Positions 35,958-45,029 of a stretch of DNA of 64,000 nt are shown here, piece by piece. The stretch's first letter is position 1. Each line of letters opens with the position of its first letter. Source of the stretch: Prolixibacteraceae bacterium. Its GTDB lineage: Bacteria; Bacteroidota; Bacteroidia; Bacteroidales; Prolixibacteraceae. Location: contig JAIOZY010000003.1 of NCBI GenBank assembly GCA_021740385.1, positions 116,178 to 180,177 on the forward strand, given 5' to 3'. Both the position numbers and the translations under genes were made by a program. The notes below the pieces were generated by a model. That model ran no database searches, was not told the origin of the DNA, and saw only the letters and a list, made by a program, of their open reading frames with translations.

Positions 35958-36398
35958 ATGGAATTTGAAACTTGGCATATCTGGCTTATCGCATCAATTG
36001 TATTTTTTATACTTGAAATTGTACTTCCCTCCTTTGTGGTTTTCAATTTTGGAATAGGTGCATTATTTGCCACACTTGTTGCAGGTTTTGGAGGTTCTGT
36101 TCAGTGGCAACTGTTTGTTTTCAGTATTGCAACCCTTATCAGTTTCTTTTTAATAAGGCCGGCACTTAAACGCTGGGCTTATAAACGTTCCGACAAGGTT
36201 GAAACAAACATGAACGCCCTGGTTGGGCGAAAAGGAATTGTGTCTGAAAAAATTGACCAGCAAAACAACACAGGGCGAATACTTGTTGACGGCGACGACT
36301 GGAGAGCGGTCTCGGCCGACGGGAACGTTATTGAAAAAAACAAACAGGTTGAAATAATTAAAGTGAACAGTATTGTTATGGAGGTGAAGCAGGTATAA
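35958..36398 (+). CDS. NfeD-family membrane protein
   Basis: 146 residues with no extra domain. N-terminal hydrophobic segments (about 8-75) start with FETWHIWLIASIVFFILEI, closely similar to the first part of the LytTR-fused neighbour (FEPWHYWVIAAFFFFVLEV), so the two are paralogues. The OB-fold follows: NALVGRKGIVSEKID, GRILVDGDDWRAVS, VEIIKVNSIVMEV. It lies 72 nt upstream of the SPFH gene, its likely partner. Confidence 0.92.
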   Translation: MEFETWHIWLIASIVFFILEIVLPSFVVFNFGIGALFATLVAGFGGSVQWQLFVFSIATLISFFLIRPALKRWAYKRSDKVETNMNALVGRKGIVSEKIDQQNNTGRILVDGDDWRAVSADGNVIEKNKQVEIIKVNSIVMEVKQV

Positions 36399-36470
36399 AC
36401 CAAATTTCAGACGACTGAATCATTATACAAAACATATTTAAATAAATATTAACCATTAAACGTATTAAAA

Positions 36471-37451
36471 ATGAACCCGATTTTAATTATTTTGATTTTT
36501 GTAGCAATTTTTGTAATCATCTTTGCTGCAGCAGGTATCCGCATTGTTCAACAATCGCAAACCATGATTGTTGAAAGGCTGGGAAAGTACCACAAAACCC
36601 TCTCGTCGGGATTTAACATCATTATCCCGATTTTTGACAAGGCCAGACAAATAACCTGGCGCTACACACGTGAAGATTTCGACGGACGGAAAATTGTTAC
36701 TTTTAAATCGCGCGACCGTGTCGATTTACGCGAAACTGTGTACGATTTTCCACGGCAAAATGTTATCACTAAAGATAACGTCAGTACCGAAATTAACGCG
36801 TTGCTCTATTTTCAGATCATGGATCCGGTAAAAGCCATTTATGAAATTGAAAATTTACCCGATGCCATTGAGAAACTGACGCAAACAACCCTTAGGAATG
36901 TAATTGGAGAACTGGACCTTGACGATACACTTTCATCGCGCGACACCATTAACAGCAAGCTTCGGATCATTCTTGATGAAGCAACAAACAAATGGGGCGT
37001 TAAAGTGAACCGTGTAGAATTGCAGGACATTAATCCGCCACGAGACATTCGCGATGCCATGGAAAAACAGATGCGTGCCGAACGCGACCGCAGGGCAAGA
37101 ATTCTCGAGGCCGAAGGATTAAAACGAGCACAAATTCTGGAAGCCGAAGGCTACAAAGAATCGAAGATTAACAGGGCCGAAGGTGAAAAAAGATCGGCTA
37201 TACTGAAAGCCGAAGGTGACGCCGAAGCCCGTGTTAAAGTGGCAAATGCCGAAGCAGAAGCTGTTAACAGGATTAAAGAAGCGGTGGCTGCTGCAGGCGA
37301 TCCCATTAATTACATGGTGGCCATAAAATACATCGATACACTCGAGACCATGGTACAGGGCGAAGACACCAAAACCATTTACATGCCCTTCGAAGCTACC
37401 GGTGTACTTTCATCGCTTGGTGGCATAAAAGACCTGCTTCAACCGAAATAA
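36471..37451 (+). CDS. SPFH/Band 7 (stomatin-like) membrane protein
   Basis: 326 residues: one N-terminal membrane segment (about 4-24), the Band 7 domain (about 26-190; VQQSQTMIVERLGKYHKTLSSG, DNVSTEINALLYFQI, RDTINSKLRIILDEA, WGVKVNRVELQDINPP) and an Ala/Glu-rich helical region (about 195-275) with repeated ILEAEG/ILKAEGD units. This is the paraslipin/QmcA-type layout, which oligomerises and is thought to organise membrane domains together with NfeD. A strong terminator at 37533-37564 ends the unit. Confidence 0.95.
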   Translation: MNPILIILIFVAIFVIIFAAAGIRIVQQSQTMIVERLGKYHKTLSSGFNIIIPIFDKARQITWRYTREDFDGRKIVTFKSRDRVDLRETVYDFPRQNVITKDNVSTEINALLYFQIMDPVKAIYEIENLPDAIEKLTQTTLRNVIGELDLDDTLSSRDTINSKLRIILDEATNKWGVKVNRVELQDINPPRDIRDAMEKQMRAERDRRARILEAEGLKRAQILEAEGYKESKINRAEGEKRSAILKAEGDAEARVKVANAEAEAVNRIKEAVAAAGDPINYMVAIKYIDTLETMVQGEDTKTIYMPFEATGVLSSLGGIKDLLQPK

Positions 37452-37532
37452 AACAAACGGCTAACACCGTTTTACCCGGTGCGTTTTGAAAATTTCTGAA
37501 CGCAACAATTCTGATATTTATTGAAAAACCAT

Positions 37533-37564
37533 AAGGTGCTGCAAAAATTGTGGCAGCACCTTTT
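37533..37564 (+). terminator. Rho-independent terminator after the NfeD/SPFH genes
   Basis: A 10-bp stem AAGGTGCTGC / GCAGCACCTT with a 10-nt loop and a T run, 81 nt after the SPFH stop codon and just before the next gene. Confidence 0.8.
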
Positions 37565-37584
37565 ACATCCAAAAACTGATAGTC

Positions 37585-38538
37585 ATGAAAGAATTAATTG
37601 TATTGTTTACCTGCATTTTATGGGCGCTTGGCGCAAAAACGGCCGAAGTTCTGGCCCAAACAAATTCATCCGATGTTTCAATTATATCGGAGGGAATTGA
37701 ATTACACGGAACAGAAGAAGAACCTGAAACAAAAGAGAATTTCCCGGTTGTACTGCTCATCGCCGGCTCGGGGCCAACCGATCGGAACGGTAACCAACCC
37801 GGCCTGACCAATAATTCGTTTAAACTGTTGGCAAAAGAACTTGCGTTGAATGGGATCGGATCGGTGAGGTACGATAAGCGGGGTATTGCACAAAGCCATT
37901 ACGAAGGTTTTTCAAATGCTGCTGTTCGTTTCGACCATTACGTTACCGATGCTGTTAACTGGATTAACTATCTAAAGGAAAATGAAAAATACTCCAGGGT
38001 TTATGTGGCCGGGTTAAGCGAAGGATCGCTGATTGGTATGCTGGCAGCAAAACAGGCCGGGGCCGACGGGTTCATTAGTTTAAATGGCCCCGGCCGCCCG
38101 GCCGATAAAATAATTTTGCAGCAAGTATCCCGTCCGGGTACCCCCGAAAATGTAGTTGATGAAGTTAAAACCATTATCGGAAAAATTAAAAAAGGTGAAA
38201 ATGCGGAAGAAATTCCACCATACCTGATGAGCCTTTTTAATCCCGATATTCAACCTTATTTGAGATCGTGGTTTCGTTACAATCCGTCAACTGAAATTGG
38301 AAAAATAACATTTCCGGTACTCATTATTCAGGGCGAAAATGATATTCAGGTTAGCGTTGAAGATGCAGGACTTTTAAAAAAAGGGAACCCCTCAGCCAAA
38401 AAAGTGATTATACCCGGAATGAATCATATCCTCAAAAATGCCGAAGATGATTTTCAACTCAATTATGCAACCTATAACAACCCCGACTTGCCTGTAAACG
38501 GAACACTTGTTCAGGAACTGATTTTATTTATGCAATAA
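37585..38538 (+). CDS. Exported alpha/beta hydrolase
   Basis: 317 residues with a signal peptide (about 1-25, ending EVLAQ). Alpha/beta-hydrolase landmarks: oxyanion region LLIAGSGPTDRNGN, SVRYDKRGIAQS, nucleophile GLSEGS (Ser at about 153), acid in IQGENDIQV and His in GMNHILK. The closest pattern is that of secreted prolyl-oligopeptidase/esterase-like hydrolases (DUF3887-linked type). Substrate unknown. It is probably an independent unit, since terminators lie on both sides. Confidence 0.88.
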   Translation: MKELIVLFTCILWALGAKTAEVLAQTNSSDVSIISEGIELHGTEEEPETKENFPVVLLIAGSGPTDRNGNQPGLTNNSFKLLAKELALNGIGSVRYDKRGIAQSHYEGFSNAAVRFDHYVTDAVNWINYLKENEKYSRVYVAGLSEGSLIGMLAAKQAGADGFISLNGPGRPADKIILQQVSRPGTPENVVDEVKTIIGKIKKGENAEEIPPYLMSLFNPDIQPYLRSWFRYNPSTEIGKITFPVLIIQGENDIQVSVEDAGLLKKGNPSAKKVIIPGMNHILKNAEDDFQLNYATYNNPDLPVNGTLVQELILFMQ

Positions 38539-38562
38539 ATTATTTGTTTTTTATCCATCAGT

Positions 38563-38597
38563 AAAGGTCGTTATTTCACCGATAAATAGCGGCCTTT
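38563..38597 (+). terminator. Probable terminator after the alpha/beta hydrolase
   Basis: A 14-bp stem (AAAGGTCGTTATTT / AAATAGCGGCCTTT, two G-U pairs) with a 7-nt loop begins 24 nt after the stop. The T-tract is short. Confidence 0.6.
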
Positions 38598-38633
38598 GAT
38601 TCATTTCACCTTTTATAAATGAAACCAATGACA

Positions 38634-38641
38634 TAGATTTG
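38634..38641 (+). promoter_or_regulatory. -7 promoter element (TAGATTTG)
   Basis: A perfect TAnnTTTG element 11 nt upstream of the ATG at 38653. The implied leader is very short. The -33 region is only T-rich. Confidence 0.4.
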
Positions 38642-38652
38642 TAAATATTGAT

Positions 38653-39051
38653 ATGAGTCTAGCCGAAAAGAAACAAAAAGAAGTTGAAAGCCACAGTTTT
38701 GGACATAAGTTTGCCGAAAGTACAAAGTGGGCACTCGAGAAAGCATTTAAGGGCATGGGCCAGGAAGTTACCGAAACAAAAAACATGGCCCATTCTTTTT
38801 TCAGATTGCTTGAAAGTAAACTGAATTTAAAAGAGCGCAAAGAACCTCCTTCGCCCGAAGAAGTTAAAGAAGCCATTGAACAACTAAAAGATTTGGGACG
38901 CTTATCGTTTTTTGCATCCATTTCAATTTTGCCCGGAGGCGGTATTTCGTTAATAGGTCTTGAATTATTGGCCCGGAAGTTTGGCGTAACAAATTTTACG
39001 TTTATTCCTTCAGCATTCCGGAAAAGCAGTTCCGGCACTGGGGAAACTTAA
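38653..39051 (+). CDS. Small LETM1-like protein of unknown function
   Basis: 132 residues. A charged, helical N-terminal half is followed by a short hydrophobic stretch, LSFFASISILPGGGISLIGLELLARKFG, and the ending FTFIPSAFRK. This resembles the core of LETM1-type proteins (a hydrophobic segment followed by a pattern like 'P-S-x-F'), but the similarity is weak and from memory. Some homologues in Bacteroidota carry the LETM1 label. A membrane association is likely. The last 4 nt overlap the convergent ABC ATPase gene. Confidence 0.6.
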   Translation: MSLAEKKQKEVESHSFGHKFAESTKWALEKAFKGMGQEVTETKNMAHSFFRLLESKLNLKERKEPPSPEEVKEAIEQLKDLGRLSFFASISILPGGGISLIGLELLARKFGVTNFTFIPSAFRKSSSGTGET

Positions 39052-39695
39052 TTCAACACGTGTCCGGAATACTCAATTTCACCGGCGTTCAAGCGGATTT
39101 CATTCCTGAAATTATCCGGTATTTCATCCCTGAAATGCGAAATGAAGAGTATGGTACAGTTTGAGTCTTTTGCAATTTCGTTAAGCAGTTGTTTAAATAG
39201 TGAAAGATTCCCTGCATCGAAACCCTGAAAAGGTTCATCGAAGATAAGCAGCGGAGGTCTTTTAATCAGAGCCCTGATAATCAAAACCATTCTTTGATGT
39301 GAAGAAGAAAGATTATCGAACGGTATTTCGGCCAGTTTTTCTTTGTGAATAGTTGTTAACCAATGTCGTACAAGTTTAAGATGATATCCGGAAGGTTGAG
39401 TATACAGGCCTTCTGAGTCGAACAATCCCGAGCAAATAACATCAATTGTATTAAGTCTTTTCGGAAAGTATTGGTGCAGCTCGGGGGAGACAAAACCGGT
39501 TTTGGCTTTAATGTCCCAGATTGATTCACCGCTGCCCCTGGTTTTTCCAAATAAGCGAATTTTTTGCTTGTATGCCCGGGGGTTATCGGCAAATATCATG
39601 TTTAGCAAGCTGGTTTTTCCCGAACCGTTATTGCCCGAGATTACCCATTTTTCTCCTTTCTGAACCTGCCATGAAATGTTTTTTAAAATGTGCAA
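39048..39695 (-). CDS. ABC-type ATPase, ModF-like, possibly N-terminally truncated
   Basis: 215 residues from a TTG codon. Walker A SGNNGSGKTSLL (about 20-31), Q-loop region TGFVSPELHQYFP, signature NLSSSHQRMVLIIRAL (degenerate LSGGQ), Walker B LLIFDEPFQGFD and the H-loop FISHFRDEIP. The pattern resembles the second ATPase of ModF-like two-domain proteins. The frame begins at the strand just before the P-loop and lacks the first beta strand and A-loop aromatic. No upstream ATG or GTG exists in frame, and the SMP-30 gene ends only 5 nt away. So either an unusual start is used further up or the 5' half has been lost. Confidence 0.7.
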   Translation of the reverse strand: MHILKNISWQVQKGEKWVISGNNGSGKTSLLNMIFADNPRAYKQKIRLFGKTRGSGESIWDIKAKTGFVSPELHQYFPKRLNTIDVICSGLFDSEGLYTQPSGYHLKLVRHWLTTIHKEKLAEIPFDNLSSSHQRMVLIIRALIKRPPLLIFDEPFQGFDAGNLSLFKQLLNEIAKDSNCTILFISHFRDEIPDNFRNEIRLNAGEIEYSGHVLN

Positions 39696-39700
39696 TAATT

Positions 39701-40522
39701 TTACCAGGTTAACCGATATGCATCTACCGAATTCCCGAAAAACGTGGGCACAAGTACCATTTTCTTTTCAGGAATATAGTCAATATCGGCTGTGTTAATT
39801 TTTTCGATTGTCGAGTCGAGCAATTTAGTTATTTTCTCACCATCTGAGACAAAAACTTTCCCGATCCAGTTCGAAAAAATGAATTTCTTATTGTCAATTC
39901 GTTCTAACCCATCAACACCTCCGGCACCTTTCAGTATTTCATTCATTTCTTTTGTGTCAATATCAATTTTCCATATCGACTGGTTACCAGCGAATAAATT
40001 TCCATTATCGACCCAAAGACCATTTACATTTTTTAGATTCTCATTGTAAAGCCACGAACTGAATTTTCCGTCAGAAAGGGAATAAATTCGCTGGTCTCTG
40101 CTGTCGGAAACATACACAACATTGTTTTCATCGATTGTTACATCATTCAAGAATTTCGCATTGGGTGCCGTATAGCGTTTTTCAATTTTTGCTTCTTTGA
40201 TATCAATAATTACCAGCTCGTTTTGATCGGAAACAAACAAATTATTACCCGAAACAGCAAGCCCTTTCGGTTCTTTTAAACCGGTTACCCAATGTAAATT
40301 TTTAATTGAGCCATTCAAATTAACCAAAGAGATGTATCCGTCATCGACTGAAGAATTGCGGTCGGGTCCCATGTTTGAAACAAAAAGAACATCGAGCTCC
40401 TCATGGTAGAAAACAGATTCGGGTGTTTCGAGCCCTGGTTCCGACTGCCATACTTTTTCAAGTTTTTGCGAGAAGGCAAGGGCTGAAAGAAAAATCAGCA
40501 TGAATAATAAAGTTGTTTTCAT
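39701..40522 (-). CDS. SMP-30/gluconolactonase-like exported beta-propeller protein
   Basis: 273 residues from the ATG at 40522, chosen because MKTTLLFMLIFLSALAFSQ is a good signal peptide; the frame extends ten codons further up. Repeats of the SMP-30 propeller are visible: GLETPESVFYHEELDVLFVSN, GLAVSGNNLFVSD, FLNDVTIDENNVVYVSD, NVNGLWVDNGNLFAG, and IEKINTADIDYIPEKKMVLVPTFFGNSV. Metal-binding Asp/Asn positions of lactonases are partly present. The substrate is unknown. It lies 58 nt downstream of menE on the same strand. Confidence 0.82.
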   Translation of the reverse strand: MKTTLLFMLIFLSALAFSQKLEKVWQSEPGLETPESVFYHEELDVLFVSNMGPDRNSSVDDGYISLVNLNGSIKNLHWVTGLKEPKGLAVSGNNLFVSDQNELVIIDIKEAKIEKRYTAPNAKFLNDVTIDENNVVYVSDSRDQRIYSLSDGKFSSWLYNENLKNVNGLWVDNGNLFAGNQSIWKIDIDTKEMNEILKGAGGVDGLERIDNKKFIFSNWIGKVFVSDGEKITKLLDSTIEKINTADIDYIPEKKMVLVPTFFGNSVDAYRLTW

Positions 40523-40580
40523 ATGAAATGCTTTAATTTTTTTAATCTGCAACTGTTTATACGCTCATTGAACATCCTGG

Positions 40581-41654
40581 TTATTGTATTTGTTCAACGA
40601 TTCTTTTTCTGTCAATTTTCATGGAAGCATTCCGTGGAAATTTATTTAAAAATCTGATCTCTTTTGGGCATTGGTATTTCTCCATCCTTTTTTGCAAAAA
40701 GTTAAAGAGTTGTTCCGGGTTAATTTCTTTTTTTGAACCCTCAATTATTAAAATGGCTTTTTGCCCTAAGCGCTGATCTGGAACAGGGACAATTACAAAA
40801 GGACGATGGATCAGATCGCTGATCTTATTTTCCACCTCTTCGGGATGGATTTTTATCCCACCCGAGTTTATAATATTATCGGTACGCCCTTTCCATTTAA
40901 ATTCTGATTCCGATATTATTTCAGCGCAATCATTTGTTATCACGGGCTTTTCCAACAAATCAGGGGCATTTATCCTGAGGCAGTTATTTTCATCGGTTTC
41001 AACCGAAATTCCGGGAAGCGTTATAAAAGCACTGTCGGGAGCCGGGCCGTTCATTCGTTGAAGGGCTATGTGTGAACAAGTTTCGGTCATACCGTATGTG
41101 GCAAAAACTTCTGAAGGTACGTGTTTGATTTGCTGTTGAAGTTGGTAATCAACAGCAGCTCCGCCAATGATGATTTTCCGAAGGCTTGAAAAATCTGACT
41201 TTTTTTCAATCAAATTTTGAACCTGCAGGGGCACCATGGCTGCAAAATCGATTTTCCGTGATGGGATATTGGGAGTGCCAGTTGGTTCGCTAACGATTAG
41301 ATTAAGGTTGCCAACAATAGCACGAACTACCATCATTTTTCCGGCAATGTAATTAATAGGCAGGCAGAGCCAGGCTGTATTGTTTTCATGTAACCCCAAA
41401 AACTGAAGTGTTTTTTGGGCTGAGGTTTTCATGGCATTTTTTTTTAGCTTAATTTCTTTTGGGGTGCCGGTGCTGCCCGACGTATTTTGACGTATAAAAT
41501 TGTTTTGATCGAACCAGTTTAAAATGAATTCATACATACTTTTTTCCCATACGGAAAGTTTGTTTTTTTGAAGTTTAAACCGTATGTCTTCGGGTGTTAG
41601 CTGTTTTCCGTTTATTTTTATTCTATCCGTATCCATCCGGTCAATTTGCGTCAT
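40581..41654 (-). CDS. menE: o-Succinylbenzoate-CoA ligase
   Basis: 357 residues when started at the ATG that overlaps the menC stop by 4 nt (ATGA at 41654-41651); seven more codons upstream are in frame but would overlap menC by 25 nt. Adenylate-forming enzyme of menaquinone synthesis. AMP-binding motif TSGSTGTPKEIKLKK, ATYGMTETCSHIAL, and the C-terminal GRTDNIINSGGIKIHPEEVE, NASMKIDRKRI (catalytic Lys). It is shorter than E. coli MenE (about 450) but of the size common in Bacteroidota. Membership in the men cluster supports the call. Confidence 0.93.
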   Translation of the reverse strand: MTQIDRMDTDRIKINGKQLTPEDIRFKLQKNKLSVWEKSMYEFILNWFDQNNFIRQNTSGSTGTPKEIKLKKNAMKTSAQKTLQFLGLHENNTAWLCLPINYIAGKMMVVRAIVGNLNLIVSEPTGTPNIPSRKIDFAAMVPLQVQNLIEKKSDFSSLRKIIIGGAAVDYQLQQQIKHVPSEVFATYGMTETCSHIALQRMNGPAPDSAFITLPGISVETDENNCLRINAPDLLEKPVITNDCAEIISESEFKWKGRTDNIINSGGIKIHPEEVENKISDLIHRPFVIVPVPDQRLGQKAILIIEGSKKEINPEQLFNFLQKRMEKYQCPKEIRFLNKFPRNASMKIDRKRIVEQIQ

Positions 41655-42697
41655 TCGCGTTCTATTTTTCCCCATACTTTGTTTGCATCATAAAACAATT
41701 GTTCGCCCTGCAAAGTTAATGGCGAATCGATGTTATTTGAAAAAAGCATTCCGGTTCCAAGTCCCTGATGCAGGGTTGTATTTTTTGTAGATACCCACTG
41801 GGCAATGGCATTCAGCCCAATGTTCGATTCCAGCGCAGAGGTAGCCCACCATCCAGTGTTGTATTCTTCGGCCAGTTGGATCCATTCATCGCTTGCCTGG
41901 AAACCACCCAGCAAACCGGGTTTCAAAATAAGGTATTGGGGATGGATTGTTTCAAGTAAACGGCGCTTTTTTTCAAACGGAAAAACACCAATAAGTTCTT
42001 CATCGAGCGCGATGGGAGTAGGCGATGATTCACAAAGCCTTGCCATTTCGTTCCAGTGGCCGGCTTTAATGGGTTGCTCAATGGAGTGCACCTGCATTTC
42101 GGCCAGTACCGAAAGCACTTCGGTTGCCTGACGGAGGCTAAAAGCGCCATTGGCATCAACCTTGATGGTTAGTTCCTTCACATTAAACTGACGGCGCATT
42201 TCAGCTATAATTTCTTTTTCCGTTTTCCATTCAAGCGACCCAATTTTTAGTTTAATGCACGTGAAACCCTTTTCCAGCTTTTCGGCTATTTGTTTGCGCA
42301 TGTACGTTTTATTTCCCATCCATATCAGGCCGTTGGTAACGATGCCTTTTTCTCCCAGGGTAAACAGCGAAGGAAACAAAATACGTTCTCCGCCATTTTG
42401 CAGGTCAGTCAGGGCCGTTTCCAGGCCAAATTGAATCGATGGGTATTTTTCAAGTGGCAGCTTAAAATTATATTCTCCCCGGTTTATTGTTTGGCAAACT
42501 TCGTTAAGGTTTTTTTTAAAATCAGGACTGTCGTCAATACTCAGTCCGTGCAATAATGAGCATTCACCAATTCCTGTTTTTTCACCATCGGAAAGAAAAA
42601 GGAACCATGCGTTTTTACTGGTAAAAACATCGCGTGATGTAACAGCCTCGCGAATAAAACGAAGTTTATATTTTATATATGAAGCCTGAACCTGCAT
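41651..42697 (-). CDS. menC: o-Succinylbenzoate synthase
   Basis: 348 residues, enolase superfamily. It dehydrates SHCHC to o-succinylbenzoate. Catalytic residues are visible: KLKIGS (K-x-K general acid/base), metal ligands in KVDANGAF, SIEQPI and LDEELIG, and the second Lys in LILKPGLLGG. The ending TSALESNIGLNAIAQW is typical. Coupled to menE by a 4-nt overlap. Confidence 0.95.
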   Translation of the reverse strand: MQVQASYIKYKLRFIREAVTSRDVFTSKNAWFLFLSDGEKTGIGECSLLHGLSIDDSPDFKKNLNEVCQTINRGEYNFKLPLEKYPSIQFGLETALTDLQNGGERILFPSLFTLGEKGIVTNGLIWMGNKTYMRKQIAEKLEKGFTCIKLKIGSLEWKTEKEIIAEMRRQFNVKELTIKVDANGAFSLRQATEVLSVLAEMQVHSIEQPIKAGHWNEMARLCESSPTPIALDEELIGVFPFEKKRRLLETIHPQYLILKPGLLGGFQASDEWIQLAEEYNTGWWATSALESNIGLNAIAQWVSTKNTTLHQGLGTGMLFSNNIDSPLTLQGEQLFYDANKVWGKIERE

Positions 42698-42893
42698 AAA
42701 TTCTTTTGTGTTTGAATGATAAAGATAAATAGAAAGGGGCGAAAATCATCATTCAATAATTAACTGGTGGAAAAAACAAAGGTCTAAAACAAATAAGGGA
42801 TATAAATAGGGCGTTTGTGGTTAAAGATGATATTGAACTTGGATATGCGAACATAATTCCATTGTGGCATTTTGGCTTAATTTATTAATCATT

Positions 42894-43796
42894 TCAAACA
42901 ACTAAACCAATCCCAAAAATCAAAGCAAAAAGGAAAGTTGCCAAAGAAAGGTTTTTCAATTCCCGGTTCAGGATTTCCGGATCATCCGATTTGAAAACCC
43001 GGACAAGGTTTCTTATAAAAAGTGGAACGGTAATTAGAAACAACCATTGCCAAGTTGAATAGAATTCGGTGATTGTATAATACACGGCAAAAAACATAGC
43101 TGCAAGTATCAAAACCAAATGATAGTTCCGTGCAAATTTTGCCCCATGATTAACTGCAAGTGTTTTTTTCCCCGTTTTGGAATCGGTCTCAATGTCGCGT
43201 AAGTTGTTTATATTGAGCACACCTGTGCTTAGCAGCCCAATTGTTGCAGCCGGATAAATCAACGGAATTTCAAACCAGTTTGCATGAAGGTAATACGTTC
43301 CGATAACACCAATTAAACCAAAAAAAATGAAAACAAATATGTCACCGAATCCTTTATATCCATAGGGTTTTTTACCTACGGTGTATTTTATTGCAGCAGC
43401 AACAGCCGCAAAACCAAGCACGAAGAAAAGCAACACTGTTTTCCATTGGTCAATTTTTAATCCGCAAAAAACAAGTAATGTGCCCGAAATAATTGATAAC
43501 CCTGCCACAAGTATAATCATTTGTTTAATTTCCTTTTTTGAAACCATCCCGGTTGCCGTAACTCGCGTGGGGCCTACACGCTGAAGGGTGTCCTTCCCCG
43601 AAATGGCATCACCATAATCATTGGCCAGGTTCGAAAGGATTTGAAGCAGGGTAATGGTTGTTAGGGCCAGCAAAAAAACCGGCCACCTGAAAGCGCCATC
43701 GGCAAGGGCGAGAAAACTGCCCATTACTGCATTCGATAATGCCAGTGGGAGCGTACGCAGGCGAAAAGCCTGGAGCCATATTCTGATTTTGTTCAT
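42894..43796 (-). CDS. menA: 1,4-Dihydroxy-2-naphthoate polyprenyltransferase
   Basis: 300 residues with about eight or nine transmembrane helices. UbiA family; it attaches the polyprenyl chain to DHNA at the inner membrane. The first Asp-rich motif is SNLANDYGDAISGKD and the second is NNLRDIETDSKTGKKTL (D-x-x-x-D). It starts 9 nt downstream of the ATPase gene that interrupts the men cluster. A 196-nt gap separates it from menC. Confidence 0.96.
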   Translation of the reverse strand: MNKIRIWLQAFRLRTLPLALSNAVMGSFLALADGAFRWPVFLLALTTITLLQILSNLANDYGDAISGKDTLQRVGPTRVTATGMVSKKEIKQMIILVAGLSIISGTLLVFCGLKIDQWKTVLLFFVLGFAAVAAAIKYTVGKKPYGYKGFGDIFVFIFFGLIGVIGTYYLHANWFEIPLIYPAATIGLLSTGVLNINNLRDIETDSKTGKKTLAVNHGAKFARNYHLVLILAAMFFAVYYTITEFYSTWQWLFLITVPLFIRNLVRVFKSDDPEILNRELKNLSLATFLFALIFGIGLVV

Positions 43797-43805
43797 TCTG
43801 AAAAA

Positions 43806-44945
43806 TTAAATTTTAAAATATACTTTTTGCAACCAGTGTTTATACATGGGATCGAGGAAAAAGACTCTTTTTTGTTCAACATCAATTATTTCTTTGTTAA
43901 TTAAAGCATTCCGCGCCTTAATCGCGTTTGCCGATGTTCCCAACCGGTATTTAAGCAGAACGTTTTGAGAGCTCAGTTGTTTTTCGCCGTTTAAAACCGC
44001 TTCCATTAAATTAACCTGGGTTTGGGATAATTCATCGGTACGGGTTTGAAAAAGTAAACTTAGTTGATCGATCAAATCTTCAAAAGCCCGTAAAACAATT
44101 TCATCAGTACATTCTTTGTCGGTTCGAAGCCAGGTTTGCTGAGCAAGTTGTTGGACATAATAGGGGTGACAATCGGCTAATTCTGAAACCATTGCTGCCT
44201 GTTTTTCATGTATTTTCTTCCCGGTGTCGGCAAAACGTTTGATGATAAAAGGTATCCAATCTTCTTTTTTAATTTTTTGCAAAAATATAATGTCGCCAAA
44301 TTTGTAAAAAGGCATGGCCGAATTTGTAAAAACATCAATTAACATGTGCCTTTTACTCCCAAATAAACAATACGACGTTAACTGATGCTTTTGCCAGTTC
44401 GAGCGTAACTTTTTCTGAAAAGCCAACGGGTTTTCAAAATTGCTGAGGTTTTGAAACTCATCAATGCAAATAACAAATTTGAAATTCTTTTTTTCAGCAA
44501 TTTTTTCTGAAAGGTTCAAAATTTCATCGGGGTTTTTTTTGACTTCTTTCCAGTCAAGCCCTAACTGAAAGGATGATTCGGCAGTGGGATTAAAACTGAC
44601 TTTAGGAATGAAACTCCCAAGAAATTTTTTTACAAGATCAACAATTCCTTCAACTTTATTTGCCGTTGCCTGTACAATCTCCTGTGCAAGTAGCTGGTAA
44701 AATTGTTCTTCAGTCCGGACATTGAACATGTCGATAAAACAAAAACGTAACTCTTTGTGCAATTCGCTTGCTTTTTTTGCCGAATAGAATACCAATGATG
44801 ATTTTCCCAACCGCCTTGGGGATATTAAAATGGTATTGATATTTGAATTAAAATTTGTTATAAGCTTGTTTACTTCTTTTTTCCTGTTGGTGAAATTATC
44901 CAGAACCGCCAACTTGCCATAAACAAAAGGTGTGGTTGTATCCAT
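43806..44945 (-). CDS. Stand-alone P-loop ATPase (PF01637-like) within the men cluster
   Basis: 379 residues from the ATG at 44945. Walker A SPRRLGKSSLVFY (about 50), Walker B FVICIDEFQNLSNF (about 160), a sensor region SYCLFGSKRHM, and a C-terminal winged helix (EKQLSSQNVLLKYRLGTSANAIKARNALINKEII). This is the archaeal-type ATPase family common in Bacteroidota as multiple paralogues with unknown role, related to STAND NTPases. It has no known link to menaquinone. Its own promoter and repeats lie at 44964-45029, suggesting that it arrived as an independent unit. Confidence 0.85.
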   Translation of the reverse strand: MDTTTPFVYGKLAVLDNFTNRKKEVNKLITNFNSNINTILISPRRLGKSSLVFYSAKKASELHKELRFCFIDMFNVRTEEQFYQLLAQEIVQATANKVEGIVDLVKKFLGSFIPKVSFNPTAESSFQLGLDWKEVKKNPDEILNLSEKIAEKKNFKFVICIDEFQNLSNFENPLAFQKKLRSNWQKHQLTSYCLFGSKRHMLIDVFTNSAMPFYKFGDIIFLQKIKKEDWIPFIIKRFADTGKKIHEKQAAMVSELADCHPYYVQQLAQQTWLRTDKECTDEIVLRAFEDLIDQLSLLFQTRTDELSQTQVNLMEAVLNGEKQLSSQNVLLKYRLGTSANAIKARNALINKEIIDVEQKRVFFLDPMYKHWLQKVYFKI

Positions 44946-44963
44946 GATTTTCTGTTTTTCTGA

Positions 44964-44995
44964 CAAATGTACCAAAAACAAACAATATTACCAAA
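44964..44995 (-). promoter_or_regulatory. Promoter of the P-loop ATPase gene
   Basis: On the minus strand TTTG (44995-44992), a 20-bp spacer, then TACATTTG (44971-44964) gives a near-ideal Bacteroidota promoter. The ATG is 19 nt downstream. The -33 element is inside the adjoining repeat. Confidence 0.6.
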
Positions 44996-45029
44996 CAGTA
45001 AGTTGCCAAATGGTATGTTGCTGTTTGGT
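44987..45029. repeat. Inverted/direct repeat cluster over the ATPase promoter
   Basis: ACCAAACAG (44990-44998) and CTGTTTGGT (45021-45029) form 9-bp inverted arms. Between them lies TTGCCAAATGGTA. On the minus strand the unit TTTGGYAA recurs at about 15-bp steps. The cluster overlaps the -33 element, as an operator would. Confidence 0.6.

Noticed and set aside
42242..42257. CACGTGAAAC in menC as a parS site
   Set aside because: Only one half-site agrees; the left arm does not match and it lies in coding sequence 15 kb away.
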